Shown here in pieces: positions 35,166 through 43,576 of a DNA stretch of 64,000 nt. The DNA comes from G963665085 sp963665085. GTDB taxonomy: Bacteria > Bacteroidota > Bacteroidia > Bacteroidales > JAAAOM01. Both the position numbers and the translations under genes were made by a program. Each line of letters starts with the position of its first letter. The stretch's first letter is position 1. Where the stretch lies: contig CAXXXS010000001.1 of assembly GCA_963665085.2 (NCBI GenBank), forward strand, positions 2,976,001 through 3,040,000. The letters are read 5' to 3'. The notes under the pieces were generated by a model. That model saw nothing but the letters and a program-made list of their open reading frames with translations, ran no database searches and had not been told where the DNA came from.

Positions 35166-35774
35166 ATGAAAAAAATTATTTTAATTCTGTCGTGTATTTG
35201 CTCATCTTTTTTTTTAATGGCTCAAGAAAAAACTACTAACAAAGAAATTGGAATAGCATTCAGTAATCTCGATGAATTTGGAATAACATTTAGAATAGGC
35301 TCGGAGAAATCACTTTGGCGATTTAATACTATATTGGTTTCCGAAGTTGAATACAATTATTCTTTAGATGAGTATAAAAGTACTGATGGCGATTTTAATT
35401 GTGGATTAAAAATTGGAAGAGAATACAGAAAAAGTGTTACTGAAAACTTGGAGCTGAGATATGGTACTGACATTTCATTTAGATTTTCAAATTCAAATTA
35501 TGAGTATGATTCTGAGACGGATGATAGCAATGACTATAATCGCGAAACAAAATATTATATACCGGGTGTAAATATAGTTCTTGGATTCAATTACATTTTA
35601 AAAAATAATTTTATTCTGGGCGCAGAAATATTACCAAGTATTAATTATTATAAACGTATTGATAAATATGATTACCCGAATAATAATGTGGAAAATATAA
35701 AGAATAAGACTTCCTATTTTAAATATAATTTATCAAATTCCTCTGCTGTATTGTCTTTGGTTTATAGATTCTAA
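35166..35774 (+). CDS. Predicted outer-membrane beta-barrel protein
   Basis: A 202-residue protein with a signal peptide (MKKIILILSCICSSFFLMAQ). The rest alternates polar and hydrophobic residues in short strands with Asn/Asp/Tyr-rich turns and ends in VLSLVYRF, the terminal Phe of outer-membrane barrels. It resembles small porin-like proteins of Bacteroidota, but I cannot name a family. It has been placed between a decayed fucosidase fragment and a duplicated flank of the intact fucosidase gene, so it may be a later insertion in the glycan locus. Confidence 0.65.
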   Translation: MKKIILILSCICSSFFLMAQEKTTNKEIGIAFSNLDEFGITFRIGSEKSLWRFNTILVSEVEYNYSLDEYKSTDGDFNCGLKIGREYRKSVTENLELRYGTDISFRFSNSNYEYDSETDDSNDYNRETKYYIPGVNIVLGFNYILKNNFILGAEILPSINYYKRIDKYDYPNNNVENIKNKTSYFKYNLSNSSAVLSLVYRF

Positions 35775-35798
35775 AAATGAGGTTAAAAATTAACTTCG

Positions 35799-35882
35799 GC
35801 AGGTCTAATGCCTAATGACTCTGTTGTGTTTTGTTAAATTTTTTATTTGCAATCTGTCAGAGTATATAATCAGATGATTTTA
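35799..35882. repeat. Degenerate MITE-like copy C
   Basis: AGGTCTAATG...GACTCTGTTGTGTTTTG...CTGTCAGAGT preserves the order of the inner hairpin of the elements at 34722 and 51786. The terminal inverted repeats are lost. The match is partial, so this is an old copy or shared ancestral sequence. Confidence 0.45.
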
Positions 35883-36213
35883 AAATTTGTTTTATCTATG
35901 TAATTACTGGTAAATTGAATACTCTTGCAGACTTTGCATTATGGCAGAAGAAAATAATTTTCTTGACAGTGTAAGTTGAGATTAAGGAGTTGGAAATAAA
36001 AGTTAATTTTATGGCGCAAAATAGTTTCTCCATTTGTAACTCAGTGAAATTTTGGACGGATTTAAAAGAGTTTGAGTTATGGGGCTGTTTCTGAATAAAA
36101 TATTTCATATTATTATGAGGGTTTTATTTCTTCTATTTTAGCGTTTTAGGTTATAAACAGGGCGATCTCGTTTTCGAGGTGGCTTATTTTGTGAAATATA
36201 GTTTAATTGAGTT
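35883..36213. other. Non-coding gap with duplicated fucosidase upstream flank
   Basis: No gene is seen. The stretch at about 36111-36160 (TATTATGAGG... TTCTATTTTAGCGTTTTAGGTTATAAA) repeats 34671-34718 just after susD. Together with the fucosidase fragment at 34900 this shows that the susD-to-fucosidase junction has been duplicated, with the gene at 35166 now lying between the two copies. Confidence 0.5.
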
Positions 36214-37701
36214 ATGAAAAAGATTTTAGCAATTAGTTTATTTGTATTTGTATGTTTGGGAGGTTTCTCTCAAATGGTTCATGAGCATGAGGGGCAGAAG
36301 TATTATCCGGTTGAAGATCCTTTGGTAAAGGCGAAACTGGAACAGTGGCAGGATTTGAAATTCGGATTGTTAATGCATTGGGGGGCTTACAGCCAGTGGG
36401 GTATTGTAGAGTCATGGTCAATTTGTCCGGAAGATTATGGTTGGTGCGAGCGAACTAAAGGGAGTAATCCAGAGAATTATTTTCAGTATGTAAAGGATTA
36501 TGAAGCTTTACAAACTACATTCAATCCGGTGAAATTTGATCCGGAAAAATGGGCAAAAGCAGCAAAAAATGCGGGTATGAAATATTTAGTGTTTACAACA
36601 AAACACCATGATGGATTTTGTATGTTCGATTCTAAATATACAGACTATAAAATTACCGACGAAAAATGCCCATTTAATGTAAATGAGAACGCTGATGTTA
36701 CAAAAGAGATATTTAATGCATTTAGAAATGAAGGATTATGGGCAGGGGCTTATTTCTCTAAACCCGATTGGCATTCAGAGTATTATTGGTCTCCCTATTT
36801 TCCTCCTTATAACAGGAATGTGAATTATGATCCTGAGGAATATCCTGATAAATGGGAGAATTTTGTGCAGTATACCCAAAACCAGATTATGGAGTTGATG
36901 TCTGATTATGGAAAAATCGATATTCTTTGGTTAGATGGTGGTTGGGTTTCAAAAAAATCAAAAGAAGAAATCCAACAGTCATTAATTAATAGTGCGATGT
37001 CTGCATCTTCAGGATTCCTGAAATCATATGCAGTTAACCAGGATATACGTATGGATGAGATTGCTGCTAAAGCAAGAGAAAAACAACCCGGATTGATTGT
37101 TGTTGACAGAGCCGTTGAAGGGAAAAATCAGAATTATCTTACTCCTGAAAATACCGTTCCCGAAGAAGCTCTTCCATTTCCATGGGAATCATGTATAATT
37201 GCTGGTGGTGGTTGGTCTTACGTTCCCGATGCAGAATATATGTCAGGTAGACAGGCAATACATATGTTAATTGATATTGTTGCAAAAGGTGGGAATTTAT
37301 TGTACAACATTGCTCCGGGACCAGATGGAACCTGGCATGAAGATGCATATAAACTCCTTAATGAGATGGGAGAATGGATTGATATTAATGGTGAAGCTAT
37401 TTATAGTACAAGAGCAATAGCACCCTATAAAGAAACAAATATCTGTTTTACAAGAAAGAAAGATTCAAATACAATTTTTGCGATCTATCTGGCAGAAGAA
37501 AATCAGGAAAAACTTCCTGCAGAAGTAATGGTTCACTCATTTCAACCAAAGGCAGGTAGTGATGTTACATTATTAGGCTCAAAGCAAAAGTTGGAGTGGA
37601 AAAATTCCGGTGAAGGAGTTCTTATTTCAATCCCGGAGAAACTCGCTAAGAATCCGCCATCAGATTTTGCCTGGGTATTTAAAATGGAAATAGAGGAATA
37701 A
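36214..37701 (+). CDS. Alpha-L-fucosidase (GH29), secreted
   Basis: A retaining fucosidase of 495 residues with a signal peptide (MKKILAISLFVFVCLGGFSQ). The catalytic barrel shows LKFGLLMHWGAYS, FTTKHHDGFCMFDSKYTDY (His131-His132 substrate contacts) and DILWLDGGW with the nucleophile Asp241. The acid/base cannot be fixed by eye because it varies in GH29. In this locus the natural target would be core alpha-1,6- or alpha-1,3-linked fucose on N-glycans, or antennary fucose. The next gene, a CBM9-like protein, starts 10 bp downstream. Confidence 0.93.
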   Translation: MKKILAISLFVFVCLGGFSQMVHEHEGQKYYPVEDPLVKAKLEQWQDLKFGLLMHWGAYSQWGIVESWSICPEDYGWCERTKGSNPENYFQYVKDYEALQTTFNPVKFDPEKWAKAAKNAGMKYLVFTTKHHDGFCMFDSKYTDYKITDEKCPFNVNENADVTKEIFNAFRNEGLWAGAYFSKPDWHSEYYWSPYFPPYNRNVNYDPEEYPDKWENFVQYTQNQIMELMSDYGKIDILWLDGGWVSKKSKEEIQQSLINSAMSASSGFLKSYAVNQDIRMDEIAAKAREKQPGLIVVDRAVEGKNQNYLTPENTVPEEALPFPWESCIIAGGGWSYVPDAEYMSGRQAIHMLIDIVAKGGNLLYNIAPGPDGTWHEDAYKLLNEMGEWIDINGEAIYSTRAIAPYKETNICFTRKKDSNTIFAIYLAEENQEKLPAEVMVHSFQPKAGSDVTLLGSKQKLEWKNSGEGVLISIPEKLAKNPPSDFAWVFKMEIEE

Positions 37702-37710
37702 ATACGCTTC

Positions 37711-38799
37711 ATGAAAAAAAAATTGTTTGCGATATTATCGTTGAGTTTTGTTTTTCAGTTTGTAGCAGGACAAAGACTTGATAAATATCCGGTAAAACAC
37801 CCGCAAGGGTATGTGTGCTATCAAACTAAAGAAAAAATAGTTGTTGATGGTAACTTGAATGAAAAATCCTGGCAAAATTCAAGCTGGACAAAAGAATTTG
37901 CTGACATTGAAGGGGATAAGAAACCAGCTCCCTATTTTACCACAAAAGCAAAAATGCTTTGGGATGAGCAGTATCTTTATATTGCTGCAGAACTTCAGGA
38001 GTCGCATATATGGGCAAATCTAAAAAAAAGAGATACAATTATTTTTTACGATAACGACTTTGAAGTATTCATTGATCCTGACGGAGATAACCATTTGTAT
38101 TATGAATTTGAGATGAATGCTCTTAATACAGTGTGGGATTTAATGTTGATTAAGCCCTACAAAGATGGTGGCCCGGCAATAAATAGTTGGGATATTAGCG
38201 GTCTGTTATCAGGAACTAAAATTTATGGGACAATTAATAATCCAAATGATACGGATAAAAAGTGGACTGTTGAAATTGCTTTTCCCTGGTCTGTATTCGA
38301 TGAGGCAGCCTTTCATAAAGGACATCCTGATGATGGAGAACAATGGAGAATTAGTTTTTCAAGGGTTGAATGGCAGGTTGATATTGAGGGGGGGGAATAT
38401 AGGAAGCGAACAGATAATAATGGAAAACAACTTCCTGAATATAATTGGACCTGGCCCGAACAAGGTGTAATAAATATGCACAGGCCAGAAACGTGGGGAT
38501 ATGTCCAATTTTCAACAGGAATAGCAGGTAGCGAAACTGTTTTGTTTCAAGAAGATCCATTTTTCGATCTAAAAATGGCTTTAATGGAAGTTTATTACCA
38601 GGAAAAAGAATTCTTTCAGGAAAATGGTCACTATACAAATGAGCTTGAAAAATTAAACCTATCTGATTTTAATTTACAAAATTTTGGAAAGGATATTCAT
38701 ATAGATGTACTTTTAGAGCGTTTTATTGCGAGTATAAGAAAAAATAATACACTCTGGTCTGTTAATGAAGAAAGTAAATTGTCTTCTAATAAATTTTGA
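37711..38799 (+). CDS. Secreted CBM9-like carbohydrate-binding protein
   Basis: A 362-residue protein with a signal peptide (MKKKLFAILSLSFVFQFVAG). The CBM9-like fold spans about 35-270: KIVVDGNLNEKSWQNSSWTKEF, AKMLWDEQYLYIAAEL, DNDFEVFIDPDGDNHLYYEFEMNALNTVWDL, EIAFPWSVF, WRISFSRVEW and WTWPEQGVINMHRPETWGYVQFS. The C-terminal 90 residues are helical and unassigned. Single CBM9-like proteins next to glycosidases are common in Bacteroidota. Binding to the released glycan at the cell surface or in the periplasm is inferred. Confidence 0.85.
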   Translation: MKKKLFAILSLSFVFQFVAGQRLDKYPVKHPQGYVCYQTKEKIVVDGNLNEKSWQNSSWTKEFADIEGDKKPAPYFTTKAKMLWDEQYLYIAAELQESHIWANLKKRDTIIFYDNDFEVFIDPDGDNHLYYEFEMNALNTVWDLMLIKPYKDGGPAINSWDISGLLSGTKIYGTINNPNDTDKKWTVEIAFPWSVFDEAAFHKGHPDDGEQWRISFSRVEWQVDIEGGEYRKRTDNNGKQLPEYNWTWPEQGVINMHRPETWGYVQFSTGIAGSETVLFQEDPFFDLKMALMEVYYQEKEFFQENGHYTNELEKLNLSDFNLQNFGKDIHIDVLLERFIASIRKNNTLWSVNEESKLSSNKF

Positions 38800-38976
38800 G
38801 AATTCAGTTTCTTTTTAGAACAGAGAAAATAAGTGGCTTTATCTTAATGTTTTATATTCTAAATTTCTTTAAGAGAGAGATATATCATAACTACTACAGT
38901 AAGATAAAATTGATTTCTAAGTTTCTCTTCAAGTCCTTCTCTAAGGAGGATTTAGGAGGTTAAAAAAAAAATAAAA

Positions 38977-39942
38977 ATGATAAATCGTCGTAATTTTCTT
39001 ACCCGAACTATTGCTGCCACAGCAGGAATATCAATCCATAATCGAATAACGGCTTCTGTAAGAAAAGAAAATCTGCCTGTAGTAATATCTACATGGGATC
39101 ATGGAGTTCCTGCTAATAATGAGGCAATAAAAATTTTGAAAAACAATGGATTAGCCCTTGATGCGGTTGAGGCTGGAGTGAAGGTAGTCGAAGCAGATCC
39201 GAATGTTATGACAGTTGGTTATGGAAGTTATCCGGATCGTGACGGACATGTAACGCTTGATGCTTGTATCATGGATGAAAAAGGAAATGCAGGGTCTGTT
39301 TGTTTTTTAGAAAATATTATGCATCCGATTTCGGTTGCCAGAAAAGTAATGGAAGACACTCCCCATGTTATGCTTGCAGGAGAAGGGGCATTGCAGTTTG
39401 CATTGTCAAAAGGATTTCCAAAAGAGGATCTTTTAACAGAAAAGGCAAAAGAAGCTTGGAAAAAATGGATGGAAAAATCAGATTATCATCCTGAGATTAA
39501 CATAGAGAATCACGATACTATCTCATTGTTGGCCATCGATAAAAAAGGGAATATTAGTGGGGCTTGTACAACATCAGGATTGGCGTATAAAATGCATGGC
39601 AGGGTAGGAGATTCACCAATTATCGGTGCAGGTTTATACGTTGATGGCGATATAGGGGGTGCCGCAGCAACTGGGCACGGAGAATATGTGATGAAAACAC
39701 TAGGCAGCTTTCTTGTTGTTGAACTAATGCGAAATGGATACTCTCCCCAGGAAGCCTGTATTGAGGCTGTTAATAGAACAGTTAAAAAAACGGCAGATTT
39801 GAGTCAGATTCAAATCGGTTATATTGCCGTAAATAAATATGGCGAAATTGGAGCATACAGTCTTCATAAAGGTTTTAGTTATGCTCACTCGGATATGAAC
39901 GGGACAATGCTTAAAGATTCAGGGTTTTATGTTAACAAATAA
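38977..39942 (+). CDS. N4-(beta-N-acetylglucosaminyl)-L-asparaginase (glycosylasparaginase), Tat-exported
   Basis: This Ntn-hydrolase cleaves the GlcNAc-Asn bond after glycan and peptide have been trimmed. A twin-arginine signal (INRRNFLTRTIAATAG) is at the N-terminus. The autoproteolysis site is in ENHDTISLLAID: cleavage before Thr181 frees the catalytic nucleophile. Other conserved blocks are STWDHGVPANNEA, GYGSYPDRDGHVTLDA, GRVGDSPIIGAGLYVD and GGAAATGHGEY. The 321 residues match the flavobacterial enzyme. Two AGGAGG/GGAGG blocks at about 38945-38960 give an unusually strong purine-rich leader for this phylum. It supports the N-glycan reading of the locus. Confidence 0.93.
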   Translation: MINRRNFLTRTIAATAGISIHNRITASVRKENLPVVISTWDHGVPANNEAIKILKNNGLALDAVEAGVKVVEADPNVMTVGYGSYPDRDGHVTLDACIMDEKGNAGSVCFLENIMHPISVARKVMEDTPHVMLAGEGALQFALSKGFPKEDLLTEKAKEAWKKWMEKSDYHPEINIENHDTISLLAIDKKGNISGACTTSGLAYKMHGRVGDSPIIGAGLYVDGDIGGAAATGHGEYVMKTLGSFLVVELMRNGYSPQEACIEAVNRTVKKTADLSQIQIGYIAVNKYGEIGAYSLHKGFSYAHSDMNGTMLKDSGFYVNK

Positions 39943-40023
39943 TTTATAGATTCTTTTTTTTTACTAAGGGCTTTTTTATTTTTTTAAGTGAAATTATTTG
40001 ATTGAATATCTTTTTTTTGTAAG

Positions 40024-40052
40024 TTTGTTCATTCATTGAATAAACTATCTTG
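40024..40052 (+). promoter_or_regulatory. ROK operator and promoter before the repressor gene
   Basis: GTTCATTCATTGAATAAAC (40027-40045) differs at one base from the perfect palindrome before the GH20 operon, and the preceding bases AAGTTT are the same. TTTG at 40024-40027 and a weak TATCTTG at 40046-40052 would be the -33 and -7 elements with an 18-base spacer. It lies about 15 bp before the repressor start, fitting autoregulation. Confidence 0.65.
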
Positions 40053-40059
40053 ATTGAAT

Positions 40060-41214
40060 ATGGATTTTGTAAATACATTAATAAAAGAGCCTAATCAGCG
40101 GATAATTTTCAATTTAATCCGGGTACATAAACAACTGTCAGGAGCTGAACTAGCGAGGTTGACTGGCCTTCAACCATCGACAGTAGTTTATATACTAAGA
40201 ATTCTTGCTGATAAAGGATTGATTTTTTCTAGTGGTGTTGGGGCGTCTACCCAAAGAGGCGGTAAAAAGCCTACTCTTTGGGAGATTTCTACGGCAAAAT
40301 ATTATATAATGGGGATGGAGATTCTCCCTTCTCATATCAGGGTAATATTATCTTCTATAAACAATGAGATTCTGTTTAGAAATGAAATAAATGTTTCAAA
40401 AGGTATTAGTCAGGGAAATATTATTGAAATAATAGCTGCAACATACCACGAGATTGTATTAAATCAAGAAGTTGATAAAGATAAAATTATAGGATTAGGA
40501 ATAGCATTGCCTGGTTTAATTGATTTAGAATCTGGTAAAATACACTATTCAGCGACTCTCAATTTAGAGGATTTTTTACTTGTAAAGAGCCTGGAAGAAA
40601 AAGTAAATGTTCCGGTTTTCTTAGGGAATGATGCCAATGCAGGTGCTTTAGGATTGAAATGGTACCCAGAGGATGGCGAAGAAGAGTATGATAACCAGAT
40701 TTTTATCATGTATAACCAGGAAGGTAGAAACCTGGGGTGTGGTGTGATTATTAAAAATAGGTTATATCAAGGTACTTCGGGATCAGCGGGAGAGATTTTT
40801 ACCTCATTGCCTTCTATTCGAAAATTGATAAAAGATGCGAGAGAGTCTGGGGAGAAAGGAGATATCTTATTATCTGATGGAGATCATGAGTTGTCTGAAA
40901 TAGCAGATTTTGAAAAGAAAGGATGCCTGGCCTCACGAAAAGTAATTATAGAAGTATGTGACCACATTTCCAGGGAATTAATAAAAATTATAGGATTATT
41001 AAATCCGGAAATTATTGTGTTAGGTGGCGATTTGCCAGATACTGACCGGTTTATAAATAAATACATAATTCCTGTTGTTGAATCTGAAATGTCTTCTAAA
41101 TTACATATGGGATATTTATTACCAGAAATTAAAAATTCAATTTACAAACAATATACCGTAGCGATGGGGGCAAATGCTCTCGTGTTAAGCGCTTGGTTAA
41201 ATCCGGAAATATAG
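40060..41214 (+). CDS. ROK-family transcriptional repressor (NagC/Mlc-like)
   Basis: A 384-residue regulator. The N-terminal winged helix (LIRVHKQLSGAELARLTGLQPSTVVYILRILADKGLI) precedes a ROK sugar-binding domain (GIALPGLIDLESGKIHYSATLNLEDF, FLGNDANAGALGL, GTSGSAGEIF, IIVLGGDLPDTDRF). The DxGxT phosphate loop of ROK kinases is missing, so it is a regulator and not a kinase. I prefer ATG 40060 over TTG 40054. It should bind the palindrome directly upstream and the one at 20407, and be released by GlcNAc, GlcNAc-6-P or a related sugar. Genes for NagB-PIG-L, ROK kinase, SSS transporter and PNGase follow. Confidence 0.88.
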   Translation: MDFVNTLIKEPNQRIIFNLIRVHKQLSGAELARLTGLQPSTVVYILRILADKGLIFSSGVGASTQRGGKKPTLWEISTAKYYIMGMEILPSHIRVILSSINNEILFRNEINVSKGISQGNIIEIIAATYHEIVLNQEVDKDKIIGLGIALPGLIDLESGKIHYSATLNLEDFLLVKSLEEKVNVPVFLGNDANAGALGLKWYPEDGEEEYDNQIFIMYNQEGRNLGCGVIIKNRLYQGTSGSAGEIFTSLPSIRKLIKDARESGEKGDILLSDGDHELSEIADFEKKGCLASRKVIIEVCDHISRELIKIIGLLNPEIIVLGGDLPDTDRFINKYIIPVVESEMSSKLHMGYLLPEIKNSIYKQYTVAMGANALVLSAWLNPEI

Positions 41215-41233
41215 ACTACAAAAAATATGAGTT

Positions 41234-43558
41234 ATGAAATTAAATACGCAATCAAAAGTAGAGTCAGTTTTTTATGAAAATTCAGGTTCACCTGAAATTA
41301 GTACTCAGATTCCTTATATCGTTGTTGATAATTTCCCAAGATTAGGGTTTTTAACAGCATTGAGATTTTTAGAATGGGTAAATGAAAATCCAGAAGGTGT
41401 TATTAGTTTACCAACAGGAAAAACACCAGAGTATTTTATCGTTTGGACTAAATATTTACTTGAGAATTGGGAGAGCAAGAAAGTAAAGGATATTAGGGCA
41501 AAGTATGGTTTGGCAAACATAAAAAAACCTGTACTTAGTAATCTTAAATTTGTTCAGATTGATGAGTTTTATCCAATCAGTTCTGAGCAACACAATAGTT
41601 TCTACAATTACGTTAAGAAATTTTATATTGCAGGATTTGGACTGGAAGAGAAAAATGGTATTCTTATAAATTCAGATACAATTCCATTAGCCGATGGAAA
41701 ACATTTTTCTGAAGTGTTTCCTGATTCAAAAGTTGATTTATCGCTTAGATATAGAGATGCTAAAACAAAATTAGAAGCACTTCAACAGACATCTATCTTT
41801 TCTATAGATGATTGGTGTTCAGAATATGAATCTAAGGTCCGCGAAATGGGAGGTATTGGTTTCTTTCTTGGTGGTGTGGGGCCTGATGGGCACATTGCTT
41901 TTAATACAAGAGGATCAGATTTCCATTCTACTACACGATTAACAGAAACAAACTTCGAAACTCAGGCGGTTGCAGCCGGAGATTTAGGCGGAATTGAAGT
42001 TTCAAAAAATCGTCTTGTTATTACCATCGGATTAGAAACAATAACCTATAATTCGGAAGCAGTAGCCCTTATTTTTGCTGCTGGTGAAGCAAAAGCACCA
42101 CTTGTGAAAAATGCCCTTGAGAATAAACCTTCTGTAATTTATCCTGCAAGTGTTCTTACCAAGTTAAAGAATGCAAGATTCTATCTTACAACAGGAGCTG
42201 CATGTATGCTCGAATCTTCTATAGATTCATTTTATAAAACAGGCGCATGGACACAGGAAAAAACAGACAGGGCTGTTATCGATTTATGTAAAAAGTTAGA
42301 CAAATATGGACATCACCTTACTTTAGAGGATTTAAAAAATGATCCTTATTGTAAGTTAATACCAAACATAACAAACGAAACAGTTAAGTCTGTTATAGAT
42401 TCTACTCTTGCAAAATTAACAAGAGGAATGAAGCCTGAAAAAGACGAAGTATTCTTCCATACTGGGCCTCATCATGATGATATAATGTTAGGAATCTTGC
42501 CTCATATTCACAGAATCATGAGGAATGAATCTAATAAATCTGTATTCTCAGTTTTAACATCTGGTTTTACTGCCGTAACAAATAAGTTTGTTATTGAAGC
42601 ATTAACAAATACAAAAAGATTTATAGAGAAAGGATTAATACAAATGCTAAATTATCCAGACTTTTTTGAGTCAGGGTATAAATACAAGTGGGATAAAGAT
42701 GTTTACCATTATCTTATTAAGATAGCTTCAAGGGAAGAATCAGAACAACGCAGAGGTTTATCTCACAGAATCGTAAGGGCAATTGTACAGATATACGAGG
42801 TTAAAAATATTGATCAGCTTAGAAATCAGATTGATGAGATTCTAGCCATTTTACGTAATAGTTATGATGGAGAAAAGAACCCTCCTAAGATTCAAAAGCT
42901 TAAAGGTATGATAAGGGAGTTTGAAGAAGAACTTGTATGGGCACGATTTGGTGTTCAAACAAAAGATGTACATCATATGCGATTAGGATTTTATACGGGA
43001 GATATTTTTACAGAGCAACCAAATAAGCAGCGTGATGTAGAACCTCTTTTGGAAAAATTACGAGAAATAAAACCTACAGTAATTAGTTTGGCTTTTGATC
43101 CAGAAGGAAGCGGTCCTGATACACACTACAAAGTACTTCAGGTAATTGCCGATGCAGTACGTATGTGGGGCAAAGAAGAGGATTTGTCAAATCTTAGGAT
43201 TTGGGGATATAGAAATGTTTGGTATAAATTCCATCCTGCAGAGTCTAATATTATGGTGCCTATATCATTAAATGCGATGGCAGTATTAGATGGTGCTTTT
43301 ACAGAAAGTTACCTAAGTCAGGTTGATGCTTCGTTCCCAAGTTATATGCACGATGGTAAATTTAGTGAGCTGTCGCAGAAAATATGGGTTGAGCAGTTAA
43401 ATGCAATGCAACTTTTATTGGGCAAAAATTATTTCTATCAGCATGAAAGTCCAAGAATGAGAGCATCTCATGGAGTTTTATTTTTGAAAGAAATGAGCGT
43501 TGAAGAATTTCTAACCCAGGCACGTGAGCTTGAAAAAACCATGGAGGGAATTCTCTAA
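41234..43558 (+). CDS. NagB-like deaminase fused to a PIG-L deacetylase domain
   Basis: A 774-residue cytosolic fusion. Residues about 30-335 are NagB-like: VISLPTGKTPEYF (phosphate loop), FVQIDEFYPI (Asp110, equal to E. coli Asp72) and GGVGPDGHIAFNTRGSD (Asp218, His220). Where E. coli NagB has the third triad residue Glu148, this protein has Thr225. Residues about 405-700 are PIG-L/LmbE-like with the zinc motif HTGPHHDDIMLG (412-416) and HHMRLGF near 580. This architecture recurs in Bacteroidota. It could deacetylate GlcNAc-6-P and deaminate the product in one protein; no separate nagA is in the window. It follows the repressor by 19 bp. Confidence 0.88.
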   Translation: MKLNTQSKVESVFYENSGSPEISTQIPYIVVDNFPRLGFLTALRFLEWVNENPEGVISLPTGKTPEYFIVWTKYLLENWESKKVKDIRAKYGLANIKKPVLSNLKFVQIDEFYPISSEQHNSFYNYVKKFYIAGFGLEEKNGILINSDTIPLADGKHFSEVFPDSKVDLSLRYRDAKTKLEALQQTSIFSIDDWCSEYESKVREMGGIGFFLGGVGPDGHIAFNTRGSDFHSTTRLTETNFETQAVAAGDLGGIEVSKNRLVITIGLETITYNSEAVALIFAAGEAKAPLVKNALENKPSVIYPASVLTKLKNARFYLTTGAACMLESSIDSFYKTGAWTQEKTDRAVIDLCKKLDKYGHHLTLEDLKNDPYCKLIPNITNETVKSVIDSTLAKLTRGMKPEKDEVFFHTGPHHDDIMLGILPHIHRIMRNESNKSVFSVLTSGFTAVTNKFVIEALTNTKRFIEKGLIQMLNYPDFFESGYKYKWDKDVYHYLIKIASREESEQRRGLSHRIVRAIVQIYEVKNIDQLRNQIDEILAILRNSYDGEKNPPKIQKLKGMIREFEEELVWARFGVQTKDVHHMRLGFYTGDIFTEQPNKQRDVEPLLEKLREIKPTVISLAFDPEGSGPDTHYKVLQVIADAVRMWGKEEDLSNLRIWGYRNVWYKFHPAESNIMVPISLNAMAVLDGAFTESYLSQVDASFPSYMHDGKFSELSQKIWVEQLNAMQLLLGKNYFYQHESPRMRASHGVLFLKEMSVEEFLTQARELEKTMEGIL

Positions 43559-43576
43559 TTAGCGAAAAAATAATAG

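Noticed and set aside
37711..38799. CBM9-like protein considered as a catalytic glycosidase
   Set aside because: The sequence follows the CBM9-like beta-sandwich pattern (VDGNLNEKSW, DNDFEVFIDPDG) and lacks any catalytic-domain signature.
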